Assembly: GCA_963556145.1 (NCBI GenBank)
Contig: OY744473.1
Location: 3,038,001 to 3,102,000, forward strand
Direction: 5' to 3'
DNA: 64,000 nucleotides
Origin: Hygrocybe punicea
Taxonomy: Eukaryota > Basidiomycota > Agaricomycetes > Agaricales > Hygrophoraceae
In this document: one piece after another, positions 1-9,875 of the stretch
Layout: every line of letters begins with the position of its first letter
Numbering within the stretch: the first letter of the stretch is position 1
Notes under the pieces: generated by a model
The model's input: only the letters and a program-made list of their open reading frames with translations
Database searches by the model: none
What the model was told of the DNA's origin: nothing
Program-made: the position numbers and the translations under genes

Positions 1-1
1 C

Positions 2-1144
2 GCAGAATTTGCATTAGCCAATCGCAAATCTTCTGCTATCAAAACTTCCCCCTTCTTTGCAACACAAGGACAACATCTGTGGACAGGCCTTGTACCTGAC
101 ACACACACACCTATCGCGAATGAAGCCGTTCATGATTTCGTTACACGAATGAAAACGATACAACAAAAGATCGGTGAAATAGCGGATGTCACGAAGCAAA
201 CAATGAAGGATAAGTATGACAGTCATGTCAAGAAAATTGTCTTTTCTCCTGGTGACAAAGTCTGGCTAAACGGAAAGAATTTGACCACAGATCGACCTAG
301 TAAAAAGCTCGATAATCAGCAATTCGGTCCATTCACCGTTCTCGACAAAATCGGTTCTTCATCGTACAAACTGAAATTACCAAAAACCTGGAAAATCTTC
401 CCCATATTCAACGTCGCTCTTCTCTCCCCATTCCAACCTCCTTCTTCTCCCATCCAACAAAAATACCATCTTCGACCCCCTCCTGAAATTATCGACAATG
501 ACGATCATTACGAAATAGAACACATCCTTGATTCCCGTATACGCCGTAACAAGTTATATTATTTAGTACATTGGCTCGATTACCCCCGCGATGAAGATTC
601 CTGGATCCCCGCATCCGAAACCACCTACTGCCAAGATCTCGTCGATGATTTCCATAAATTACATCCCCGTGCTCCTTCTTCTTTATCACTTCGTTCCCTT
701 TTCACTCTCCCCTCTTCCGTTATCCCTCCTTTCTCTTCCTCCTCTATTTTACTCGCTATTTATCCACACAATGCTGCCCTCATCCTCGACGGTTCTAAAA
801 ACCACGAATTCCGCAAATACCTTTTTCCTCCCAGCACCACACACGCATACCTCTACGAAACCGCTCCCGTTGATGCCATTACCTCCATCATCGAAATCTC
901 TTCCCCTGTTGTCGCCCCCGCCCGGATTACCAACACCACCGGATTCGGCAACCTCGATTTCAACTCTCGCAAAAAAATCTGTCCTTACGCCTTCCCCATC
1001 ATCCATTGCTATCGCCTCCCATCACCGATCCCTTCCGCCGCCCTTTCCCACGAATATGATATTTCCACTCCGCATCGTTTCTCTCTTCTCCCTTCCTCCT
1101 TCACCCGCGATCATCCCGTTAACCCCGATCACCTCGTGTACTAA
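2..1144 (+). CDS. Ty3/gypsy Pol C-terminus: integrase end, chromodomain and ASCH-like domain (5' partial)
   Basis: The open frame begins before the window. The first about 45 codons resemble the end of a gypsy integrase core (ALANRKSSAIKTSPFF). A GPY/F-type segment follows at about 249-435 (GDKVWLN, FGPFTVLDKIG, FNVALLSPF). A chromodomain lies at about 506-640 (YEIEHILDSR, YYLVHWLDYP, DSWIPASE); in this family it guides integration toward marked chromatin. After a short linker, about 740-1060 contains a pattern like ASCH/PUA-type domains: LAIYPHNAALILDGSKNHEF, an arginine just after, then a beta-strand run (AYLYETAPVDAITSIIEI). ASCH domains are predicted RNA or modified-nucleotide binders. 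The retroelement parts are secure; the ASCH assignment is by motif only. The stop is TAA at 1142-1144. Confidence 0.85.
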   Translation, partial: AEFALANRKSSAIKTSPFFATQGQHLWTGLVPDTHTPIANEAVHDFVTRMKTIQQKIGEIADVTKQTMKDKYDSHVKKIVFSPGDKVWLNGKNLTTDRPSKKLDNQQFGPFTVLDKIGSSSYKLKLPKTWKIFPIFNVALLSPFQPPSSPIQQKYHLRPPPEIIDNDDHYEIEHILDSRIRRNKLYYLVHWLDYPRDEDSWIPASETTYCQDLVDDFHKLHPRAPSSLSLRSLFTLPSSVIPPFSSSSILLAIYPHNAALILDGSKNHEFRKYLFPPSTTHAYLYETAPVDAITSIIEISSPVVAPARITNTTGFGNLDFNSRKKICPYAFPIIHCYRLPSPIPSAALSHEYDISTPHRFSLLPSSFTRDHPVNPDHLVY

Positions 1145-1989
1145 TGACCTGCCCTAATCTTCCCTTTCGTATATATAGTCTGTTCTCTTTTCTTTCCTTT
1201 TTTCGCTCCTTGCCTTCGTCCCCCATGTCTGCCTCCGACATTTATCTCCCTTCTTCCCCTTATTACCGTCTCCTTCCTCCTCGCTTTCGCATCCCTCGTT
1301 CGAAACGCCACCTCTGCGACCGTAGTGTTCGCTTCGCTGTTGACCTCATGCGACCCTCTTCCTTTGGCTCCGTTCATCTCACGTCGGCTATCGCCCATCT
1401 TGGCGTTGACCCGTTCTTCGCCCCGCGATCCTTCTACTCCATGCGTCCCATTGGGCCTCCCCCTCCTGCTGTTCCTCCCACTGTTCCCGTCTGGTTCACC
1501 GATGATCCCGTCGATCCCTACCGCGAATTCATTGACTGCGCTGCCGTGTATGATTCCATTTTCCCTCTGGTTAATCGGGACGATTCCCCTTGTTCCGGGG
1601 GTATTGTTACATTTTACCCCGATTTAACCCCCGCTTCCGACCCCGACGTCCCTGACTCAACGTCACAAGACAACATCATAACCTGGGTCCGGAACATCGT
1701 CGAAGACAACCAACGACGGTATCCCAATCCTCATGATTACCCCCATCAACCGATCACCGCCGATACATCATACACGTTGATACAAGCACTCAATAATACC
1801 GCGCAACACAATCATCGGATCAGCTGTTTGCTGACACCAGACCTGCAACACAGCCGTTGGCCACCTCGTTGGCACCCCAAAACGTATAGACCACGAAGCC
1901 AAGCAAGACGCCGTTCATCCCGGAGCTTGTCCTCCACGCAGCCACGCATGACGAAGAAGCCGACCCTGAAGTTGTTCACCAGTATATAA
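1144..1989 (+). CDS. second ORF of the retroelement, unknown function
   Basis: This 281-codon ORF starts with ATG at 1144-1146, overlapping the upstream stop by one base (TAATG). That arrangement is typical of termination-reinitiation coupling. The product is proline- and serine-rich with a hydrophobic, basic N-terminus and an arginine-rich tail. I see no recognised domain. It could be an extra element protein, or a chance open frame in the 3' untranslated region. Synonymous-biased substitution between copies in the genome would decide. The composition (C/T-rich coding strand) continues that of the upstream ASCH-like part. Confidence 0.4.
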   Translation: MTCPNLPFRIYSLFSFLSFFRSLPSSPMSASDIYLPSSPYYRLLPPRFRIPRSKRHLCDRSVRFAVDLMRPSSFGSVHLTSAIAHLGVDPFFAPRSFYSMRPIGPPPPAVPPTVPVWFTDDPVDPYREFIDCAAVYDSIFPLVNRDDSPCSGGIVTFYPDLTPASDPDVPDSTSQDNIITWVRNIVEDNQRRYPNPHDYPHQPITADTSYTLIQALNNTAQHNHRISCLLTPDLQHSRWPPRWHPKTYRPRSQARRRSSRSLSSTQPRMTKKPTLKLFTSI

Positions 1990-2281
1990 TCAAAGACATT
2001 TGTAGTCAGTATCCTTAAGTTTAGTATAGCTACTCTTCCCCCGATCACTACCACGAAACCCAGATACTTCCCCTCTTCTATCCGTTTGTACTCGCTTCCT
2101 TCTATAACACATCCTCGTTTGGTTTACTGTTGCCGGAGTTCGCCGCCATAAGAACAAGCGATCCGTAACATATAACCATCTTAATCCAAGCAGTATTTCA
2201 TGAGATACAAAACACAGCACCCAAAATTCTACCAAGTCCCAATTTCTTAATGTAAAAAGGTGCAGTTACTGCCATCAGATA
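1990..2281. other. spacer between retroelement and palindromic element
   Basis: About 290 bp with no supported gene. A possible LTR-like block, TGTAGTCAGT...CCGTAACA (2001-2170), cannot be tested because the 5' LTR is outside the window. The last two bases, TA at 2280-2281, match the TA at 5024-5025 and may be a target-site duplication of the neighbouring element. Confidence 0.4.
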
Positions 2282-3766
2282 AGATAGGCCTCATTCAAAT
2301 ACGACTAATGTCATGTGATGAAAATTGTCACGCTTGGCAGGTAAAACAGAGTTTAACTCACCAAATGCCTATCTCATCCATCCACATTTCAAAAATAAAA
2401 TTTATGGCTCCTGGGAACCACACATAATTGTATCCCAAACAACTCCCAGGAAGCAGATTTTTTATTTTTGACCTGTGTAATGAGGAGATGCAAAAGCAAG
2501 TTTGATCTATGCCTACAAACAAGGCTATATTTTCAATCAAAATGTCACATTTGTTTTGAAATGGCTGAGGGCCACCTGACCATCCCACTATGTAAGCCTA
2601 ACTATAGCTGTTGAGCACGTGCCTCAGCAGCTATTGTTTGGCTGGAGAGTGCTCTTTTCCCAACCCCGGCAATAAACCTTGCCCCAATACCCGCACGTAC
2701 ATAGTATAAGTAGATAGTATTCTAAATATAGTAACATTGGCACCGGAAGCACATCCGACGTCAGGAACAAGGGCGCTGATGGGCTCGGGCTTTCCCGTCA
2801 CCTGTTGCCATGGCCCCACCCATCATTCACAGGCATGCGCGCTTGTCATCGTCGTCGTTGTGCACGAGTATTTCACTATCCCTCCGTATTTTCTTGCGGA
2901 TTTTTTAAATATCATAGATCTATTCTTCTAAATACTGTATATAGACTAATATACATGAAAATAAACAAAATAAATGTGAAATAAATGAAATAAAAAATGA
3001 TGATACATGCGGCGCCGCCACCGAACTGGTGGGTGCCCACCTTCGCAGAGGCGTCGCCGTTGGTCTACCATCAATGGGGGATGGTGCTGGAGGGCGGGTG
3101 AGGGGAGGGATGGACGCTGGGGGCGGGGAAGGGCGCTTGGAGTGGGGGGTGGCAATTGGTGGTGAGGAAGGGGCTTGGAAGGCGAGGTGGATGGGGGAAA
3201 TGGAGAGGGGACGGATGGGAGAGTGTTCCCAGCCCCGAACGAGAGGCGGGAAGGGGTCAGTACGTGGGGGAAAAGCAGGAGGGAGGTGGGTACTTACCTG
3301 TACCATTAAGGGCTCCCCACGGCCCTGCCCACATTCCACCATGAATAAAGCAAATGGGGATGTAATCTCAGACATCCCCAGCACCTCCTTCGTCATTTTT
3401 GCCATCCAGATCGGCCCCGCTGTCAAGTTGCGTGAGGATGGCGGCAGTGGCGGTGGCAATGGCGATATCTCGACGACGATGACACCGTTGACGACGCCAT
3501 CGCCGTGGGTGACCCTCTACACATTCTTCATCGCCTTCATTGTTATGCGCCCGGTCTGCCACCGTTAGTTCCGCTGTTTGAGGTCGTTGGTTGAAAAAGT
3601 CGGGCGCGCTCCCGCGCGGCTTTGAGGACGTCCGGGGAGGCGTTCTCGGTGTGTATCATCGCCGTCGTGCTCCTGGTCCTTGTTTCTGTCGTTGTTGCGG
3701 TGGTGGGGAGTGAGAGCGTGGCGGGAGGCAAGTTGGGTGGTGGGTGGGTGGTGGAAAAGCACATGT
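2282..3766. repeat. left arm of the palindrome
   Basis: Landmarks shared with the right arm in inverted order: AGATAGGCCTCATTCA at the tip, GCTGTTGAGCACGTGCCTCA near 2609, an A+T-rich block around 2900-3000 (ATATACATGAAAATAAAC), then a very G-rich block at 3060-3290. It is longer than the right arm because of a private segment at about 2335-2565. Confidence 0.8.
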
Positions 3767-3769
3767 GAC

Positions 3770-5023
3770 TGATCATATGGCTTTGAACCTTCCACCACCA
3801 TCACCCCTCCCATTCGCCACGCTCCCACTCCCCACCCCCTCAACAATGACGGAAACAAGGACCAGGAGCACGACGGCGACGATACGCACCGAGAACGCCT
3901 CCCCGGACGTCCTCAAAGCCACACAGGAGCGCGCCCGACTTTTTCAACCAATGACCTCAAACAGCGGAACTAACAGTGGCGGACCGGGCGCACAGCAACG
4001 AAGACGACGAGGGCGATGTGGAGAGTCGCCCACGACGAAGGCGTCGTCAACGGCGGCAGTGTCGTCGAGATATCGCCGTCGCAACTACCCATGTCGCCAC
4101 CCTCATGCAACTCGACGGCGGGACCAATCAGGACGACAAAACTTACGACAGGGACCATGGGGACGTCGTAGATGACGTCCCCATTGTTTTTATTGATGAT
4201 GGAATGCAAAGGGGCCGTGGGGGGCCTTAATGGTGAAGGTGAGTACCCACCTCCCTCCTGCTTTTCCCCCACGTAATTACCCCTTCCCGCCACTCGTACT
4301 GGACCAGGAGCCCTCCCCCACCCACCCCCTCACTTTTTCCACCATCCGCCTCGCTTCCTGGCCCCTTCCTCGCCACCCATCGCCACCCCCCTCTCCATGG
4401 ACCCTTCCCCACCCCCAGCGTCCATCCCTCCCCTCACCCGCCCTCCAGCACCATCCCCCATTGATGGTAGACCAACGGCGACGCCTCTGCGAAGGTGGGC
4501 ACCCACCAGTTCGGTGGCGGCGCCGCATGTATCATCATTTTTTATTTCATTTATTTCACATTTATTTTGTTTATTTTCATGTATATTAGTCTATATACAG
4601 TATTTAGAAGAATAGATCTATGATATTTAAAAAATCCGCAAGAAAATACGGAGGGATAGTGAAATACTCGTGCACAACGTCGACGACGACGAGCGCGCAT
4701 GCCTGTGAATGATGGGCGGGGCCATGGCAACAGGTGATGGGAAAGCCCGAGCCCATCAGCGCCCTTGTTCCTGACGTCGGATGTGCTTCCGGTGCCAATG
4801 TTACTATATTTAGAATACTATCTACTTATACTATGTACGTGCGGGTATTGGGGCAAGGTTTATTGCCGGGGTTGGGAAAAGAGCACTCTCCTGCCAAACA
4901 ATAGCTGCTGAGGCACGTGCTCAACAGCTATAGTTAGGCTTACATAGTGGGATGGTCAGGTGCTGAGGGCACATGATTTGTCACGAAATGTCACATATAG
5001 TTGTATATGAATGAGGCCTATCT
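3770..5023. repeat. right arm of the palindrome
   Basis: Reverse complement of the left arm. The C-rich block lies at 4240-4470, the A+T-rich block at 4530-4640, the TGAGGCACGTGCTCAACAGC segment near 4909, and the tip ends TGAATGAGGCCTATCT at 5023. Small substitutions and short indels separate the arms, for example around 3740-3840. Confidence 0.8.
3846..4175 (+). other. ORF conserved in both arms of the palindrome (candidate element gene or remnant)
   Basis: In the right arm an ATG-started frame runs from 3846 and encodes a Thr/Arg-rich start (MTETRTRSTTATIRTENASP), then DVLKATQERARLFQP and an arginine-rich tail. The left arm encodes nearly the same peptide on the minus strand (about 3715-3543), so the two copies point outward from the palindrome centre. 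An overlapping acidic/basic frame (MADRAHSNEDDEGDVE, 3976-4230) is also kept in both arms (left copy 3562-3368). Conservation of frame in both arms may only reflect recent duplication. No domain was recognised. Confidence 0.3.
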
Positions 5024-5266
5024 TAGTAAAACGGCTGTAAAATGTATAAAAGTTATGCAATATCTATTCAGATTTTGTTGCTTTTGGTACATTATTAAGT
5101 AACATAGATTAATTTTAACACAACTTCAAGATATTTTTGCAATATATATTATGCTGTGCATCCAGTGATATCTAACCTCAAATGGCATACCATTGTCTTA
5201 TTGATTGAAAAATGCCAAGACCACTAAAAACAGCTACAAGTGTTTAGACCTTAGGTGTCAACAATG

Positions 5267-6805
5267 TTATAAAAACTTGAGAATAATTTGCAAAAACTGC
5301 TTCGGATTGTCTAACATGGGCAAATGGCCAGACCCCTCGATGGCTGCGAATCCAACATCCCCGCCATCACGCACCCACTCGGTCCTCAACTCCTCCATCC
5401 TGGCGGGTAATGAACCATCCTTCTCTCCCGCAACCAACAAAGTACGCATCCGGCTCCGGAGAAGCCCCGCCTCAAGCAAGTCGTACCCCTGCAATGCGCG
5501 CGCGCCGGCCTCGAACCCAAGTACGTCAGTGCGTGCGATCATATCGCAAACAACGTGAGCATTTGCACCACCGTCAGGATGATATGCAGAGCCGGAGGGG
5601 AACCACCGTCTGGCAGTCGCTACCGCAAGCGTGTGCATGCCCTCCGTCTGCGCGAGGCGTATACGGGCATCCCATGTAGGGCCATTCGACGCGGGGGATA
5701 CGGGCTGTGTGTCGCACGCAATGATGCACGAGGTCTTGAAAGGATGGCGGATGGCGAAGCTAAGCGCCGTCGCTCCACCTTGGGAGACGCCGATAAGGGC
5801 GTGGATACGTGGGATGCGGAGATACGTGAGCAGGGCGGCAATGTCATCTGCAAGTTCTGGAATGGTGCAGTGGGGTGGAGAGGGAGTAGTGGAACGGCCA
5901 TGACCGCGCTGGTCGAATGTGATAATGTTGTAACCATTGGAGAGGAGGGTAGGAATGGTAGCGGACCATAGGGTGGTGTCCGTGAGGAGGGAGTTTGCGA
6001 AGACGAGCCAGGGAGCCGTCGGGTTGACTGTAAGCGTTTCAGCATGGAGCAAGCAAGAAGGAACGAGGACGGTGTGCTTGTAAATGTACAACTATTAGCG
6101 AAAATGGTTACTGGTGAAAGAACTAACCTCTTGTCGATCCGCCGGCCATGGAACAGGGTCGTAGGACATGCCTGCAATGTCGAGTGAGACGAGAAAGCGC
6201 GAGACCATGTTGTAGGTTGCTACGACTGCAGCTGCTTCGACCAACAAAGCATGCACCTTTCCTTCCTTGCCATTCTCTTCCACGCCATCCATGCCATCCA
6301 CACAGGCGCGCAGCTCGCTCCGGAGCGCGTTGAAGATATTATCAGGGACCGTGATACCATTGGTAGAGGAGTCTGTAAAAGCTAGAGCGGCAGCTTGGAG
6401 CGGTGTGAGGGACTTGAACGACGATGAAGGCTGGATGGACGTATCACGAATGACGGAGAGTTGGGCCGTGGTCAGGCCCGCATTACGTGCAACGTGCTCG
6501 TGGTGGATCCATTCGAACGCAGCGTGATTGTGCGCCGCTACCCTCAGAATCTAACGGACGATAAGTGGTCGTCGTGGATGAACTTCTGCACGACGAACCA
6601 TGGCTTCCCTAACGTCGCTCGGCAGACTACCCTTTGTCCGCACCGCTCCCAACATAGAGTTCCATCCGTCCGCGATGTCGGGTACATGCAGTAGGGTTTC
6701 ATCGAGTTGCGTAAGCCCGCGTGCACCTCGCCGTTCTCTGATCCTGTCCGCGACTGGGCAAGAGCCTGCTGGAGGGCATATCCCTGGGACTCTCAGGCTG
6801 GCCAT
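5267..6805 (-). CDS. carboxymuconolactone decarboxylase-like / alpha-beta hydrolase fusion protein
   Basis: Three exons read 6805-6599, 6550-6128 and 6091-5267, all joined in phase 0 (introns 48 and 36 nt), giving about 484 residues. Residues 1-210 belong to the carboxymuconolactone decarboxylase/AhpD-like family (RERRGARGLTQLDETLLH, ILRVAAHNHAAFEWIHHEHV, VATYNMVSRFLVSLDI). Residues about 211-484 form an alpha/beta hydrolase of the 3-oxoadipate enol-lactonase type: FDQRGHGRS, nucleophile elbow GVSQGG, Asp in AGEKD and His in GSGHLPM. The product would decarboxylate and hydrolyse 3-carboxymuconolactone toward 3-oxoadipate in the protocatechuate pathway. The domain order is opposite to bacterial PcaL (hydrolase first). 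A CMLE gene lies 3 kb away. The 36-nt intron is short; without it these would be two adjacent genes. Confidence 0.75.
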
Positions 6806-6925
6806 GATGCCAGGCGGAGACCAAATCCATTTGACTTGTTGGCGTCTATCATCGATATATCATCATTGTAACGATACAACCGCAACACTCAATCGCTGGC
6901 CTATTAGAAGATATACATATCACAG

Positions 6926-8728
6926 ATGCCTCGTGCATTCGAATATTATCAGATCGGTGGATTCAACAGCCACACCCATTCCTGGTAGGAGGTTGAACAC
7001 GATAACCTCATGAACCCTGCAGTGCCTCAACGATCGTGGATAGGTTCGGCTATGATCACAAGGAGCTGGCTCGTGCAATTGCCGCTCAGACCTCGCCATT
7101 TCGAAATGGGGATGTAGTCGAACTAATCTTTGGTTTGTCCATCGATTCAGTGAGTGGCGGTCAATAATGATATTATTGACAGGGGTGATGTCTTCTGGGG
7201 CGTCGTGTCTTCTGATGACTGGTGCTCAAATGAGGACCTGGGCCGATTCCCTTCACAAGCATGTTCTCAGTAGGCCGCGACTCAGTACAGACTTTGAATC
7301 CCTCTCGCCCTATCATTTCCATCACTACGACGACTTGGTAAAGACATTATCACGCTACAAAGCAAAGTACAAAAAGGGCAGGAAAACTGAACTTGACAAC
7401 AGCCAAGCCAACCACGCTTATTCGTTGGCACAGCAGGCAAATGGTATCCCCCGTGGTGCCTTCGAACACGGGCGGTGAGCTGTTGCCGTAACTCGGGATC
7501 TGACTGAATCTACTACTTCTGGATCAGTATTTTCTACAGGATCTTGCAGAATCAGCTGGACGCACACAAGTTTGGACTGGAAGATATATCGTGGTCCCAA
7601 TCCATCATTATGTACTCATTAGCATTCAATGCTTGGTCAAAAGATGAAAGACCTCGACGAGAAAGGCTCGAGAATCCAATGGTTATGGATATTGGTTGGA
7701 CAGAGGTGGCCATACCAACACTTCGCACCTCCGGTGTCACTCTTCACTTTATTCCAGAAGAAAACCGTTTCCTAGGTCAGGGGAAAAAGAAACTTGTATG
7801 TGGACAAACGCTTACGTTGCCATGTCATAATTACGGTTTATTGCAGGATTTCATCTACGGAGATACAGAATTTCTCGAGTCGAGGAGCCTTACTTTGCGA
7901 TTACAGGATCTTTTTTCACCGGACTCGCAAAACAACAAACCCATCGTTCTTCTAGTCTTCGGGAAGGAGCGCACTCGTTATGCACTAGAAAAAATCGGTG
8001 TCGATACATCCAATTGGGAGTTTGGTATGAAAACACTTCTAGCTGGGAACTCCAAGGCAGTGAAATTCCGCTCAATGTTCTGATGTACACTGAATGACAC
8101 CTTGATAGGGTGGCAACTATTCTGCCTCTTATCGAGCAACTGATCAAAGATTATCTAGCCCTCCCCACCGCAGAAATAACCGATCACTGTCACCTCGTCG
8201 AAAAGACCATCATTCAACGGTCTCTAGTCGGCGCAGGTCACCAACCCGATTCCCTTCTAGCCCATCCAACATTTACGGTCTTGGCCGTAGTCATTCTTAT
8301 GCCCCTGTATACGTTGTGGATGTCCAAGAGATGTACAGCAAACTCATGCAAAACAACGATGAAGCCGGCAGCATTAATGATGTTGCATCTTCCATGGGCC
8401 TATCAGATGGCCGTGTGACTGGGTGGTGTGCAGGTAATGAATGCCAGTACGTTACCAATTAGCCTCAATTTATATGTGGGTATTGTCTCACCCCCGTTAT
8501 TCTTAAAGCCAGCTTCTGGACATTTGGCTAGATATGATACAAAACCCAGTCATCGATGACCAAAGGATATTGAGAATGTCTGCAGTAACAACTGCGACAG
8601 GACCAGTAGTACCAACACCTGCAGCCCAACCGGATACTGATGAAGACCCAAATGACTTTGAGCCTATGACTGCAAGTCAAGGTTATGATGAGGAGTTGGA
8701 AGATGACTATGATGACTACGATGACTAG
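6926..8728 (+). CDS. Gfd2/YDR514C-like (DEDDh exonuclease-fold) protein
   Basis: This multi-exon gene starts at MPRAFEYYQIGGF (6926) and ends in an acidic tail (EELEDDYDDYDD). Well-supported introns are 6985-7022, about 7473-7540 (donor GTGAGC), 7796-7846 (GTATGT...TTGCAG), a 50-nt intron near 8060-8110 and one at about 8452-8508. The exon joints between 7100 and 7300 are not resolved; two frames compete there. The middle part (MVMDIGWTEVAIP, DFIYGDTEFL, KPIVLLVFGKERTRYALEKI) fits the Gfd2/QDE-2-interacting-protein C-terminal nuclease fold. A C-terminal segment (SSMGLSDGRVTGWCAGNECH) sits where H-AGNDA is usual. First Asp-x-Glu reads D-I-G and the NDA motif reads NEC, so catalysis is doubtful. 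It diverges from the fusion gene at 6805, only 120 bp apart. Confidence 0.6.
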
Positions 8729-8781
8729 TGTTATTGTTGTGGTTGTTGGTCGTTGTAAGCACTGATGATTTGGAAGAATAT

Positions 8782-9820
8782 TTAATCCCTCTTTGGTTCC
8801 TCCACTACTGACACCCAATGGATTTGCACAACCCTCCATGCAAATAATGCAGCTAGCATAACTGTCACCACAGCTTTTGCGCTCAGGGGACTAAGTACGG
8901 GACCGGTGTGCTGCGGTTCCACGAACGACGCCGCCGCGAGGAGTGATTGATAAACAGGGTGTGAAGAGAGGAGTAAGCCGTACGTGCATCCTGTCACCTA
9001 AGGTATCAGCTCCATACGCGCACGAGGGGGGCGGGTGGCGGCCGTGACATACCGGCAAGCGATCCAGACCACAGGTCGAGCGTTGAGAGGACAGTGGCTT
9101 CCTTGCGCAAAAAAACGGGCGTCGAGAACGCCCAGCTGGGTGTCCACACGCCGAGGGTGGCGGCGGTCATGCTCCCGCCTGCGGAGGAGACGGCGCCGAC
9201 TAGGACGCGGAGAAAGAGGGAGCTCGCCAGACGTGGGTCGGGGTGGGATTGAATGAGGTCAAGGGAGGACGTGATTGAGGCGGTGCGGAGAATGGCATCT
9301 GGGAGGAAAAGGAGAGTGTCGAAGTAGCGTGGAGTAAGAGCCTGTTCCAGTGACAGGGTCAGTATGCATGGAGTAACATCTCTGGAACACGTACAGCTGG
9401 GATGAGATGGAAGAAGGCGGTGAGGACAAGGTGGACGGAAAGGTAGTTTACCCAGGGGTGTATGGAGTACATGTGAGGAGGGGGAATAGAAAGGAGGAGA
9501 TGGGTTTGGATACTGGCACTCCATGCCTCCGAGTGGATGAGATTCAGCCTGTGGATGGTGGAATTTCATGGCGTACCATAACCAGGAAACCGGAGAGGTA
9601 TGTACCCCATGAGAGCTTTCCGTGGTGGTTTGAGGATCTTACATTGTTCTGGAACGCGATGGATATTCTTCGAGAATTGGTCAGAGCATTTGTTGGGTGG
9701 ACAATAACGTACTCACCTGGCAGCGTGTAGAGATGGAACAATATAATACGGGAATAATGTTGGGTGCACAACGTTGGACGTGAAAAATGTGTAAAGATTT
9801 TCGACTTCGGCAAGAGCCAT
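8782..9820 (-). CDS. conserved fungal multi-pass membrane protein, unknown function
   Basis: Start MALAEVENLYTFF at 9820. Four or five exons can be joined: first to about 9720 (donor GTGAGT), then parts around 9640-9550, 9536-9405, 9350-9050 and 8999-8782. Recognisable peptides are HPWVNYLSVHLVLTAFFHLI, LTPRYFDTLLFLPDAILRTA, LVGAVSSAGGSMTAATLGVW and a last hydrophobic segment AVVTVMLAALFAWRVVQIHW. Several hydrophobic stretches suggest an integral membrane protein. The layout somewhat recalls TRIC-type channels but I cannot defend that. It lies tail-to-tail with the exonuclease-fold gene, 53 bp apart. Confidence 0.5.
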
Positions 9821-9875
9821 GATGGGAACTTGGAAAGAAAGTGGACAAGTTGCATTTTCGCTACTACTATGGTTA

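Larger units (their letters stand above)
1..1989 (+). mobile_element. 3' part of a chromodomain Ty3/gypsy LTR retrotransposon
   Basis: The window opens inside a retroelement polyprotein. The frame is open from base 2 and carries the end of an integrase core, a GPY/F-like segment, a chromodomain and a further C-terminal domain; a second ORF follows directly. Gag, protease and reverse transcriptase would lie upstream, outside the window. I could not fix the 3' LTR. A TG...CA-bounded stretch at about 2001-2170 is possible, but no polypurine tract or second LTR copy is visible to confirm it. The coding part has no internal stops, so the copy is either young or selected. Confidence 0.85.
2282..5023. 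mobile_element. giant palindromic (foldback/long-TIR) transposable element
   Basis: The sequence from 2282 reads AGATAGGCCTCATTCA and the sequence ending at 5023 is its exact reverse complement. From there inward the two halves pair almost base for base to a centre near 3768, with essentially no loop (around AGCACATGTGACTGATCATA). TA dinucleotides abut both ends (2280-2281, 5024-5025), suggesting a TA target duplication as in Tc1/mariner-like elements. The left arm carries about 225 bp (about 2335-2565) lacking from the right arm. No transposase is recognisable, so the copy is probably non-autonomous. The near identity of the arms implies recent origin or gene conversion. Confidence 0.8.

Noticed and set aside
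749..1006. Minus-strand frames opposite the retroelement
   Set aside because: They are antisense to a clear Pol frame and have only composition-driven length.
2001..2170. TGTAGT...CGTAACA block as the retroelement 3' LTR
   Set aside because: No polypurine tract just before it and no second copy in the window; ends alone are too weak.
3029..3568. 179-codon plus-strand frame in the palindrome left arm
   Set aside because: It is the complement of the low-complexity G-rich block; mirrored frames in the other arm follow from the palindrome.
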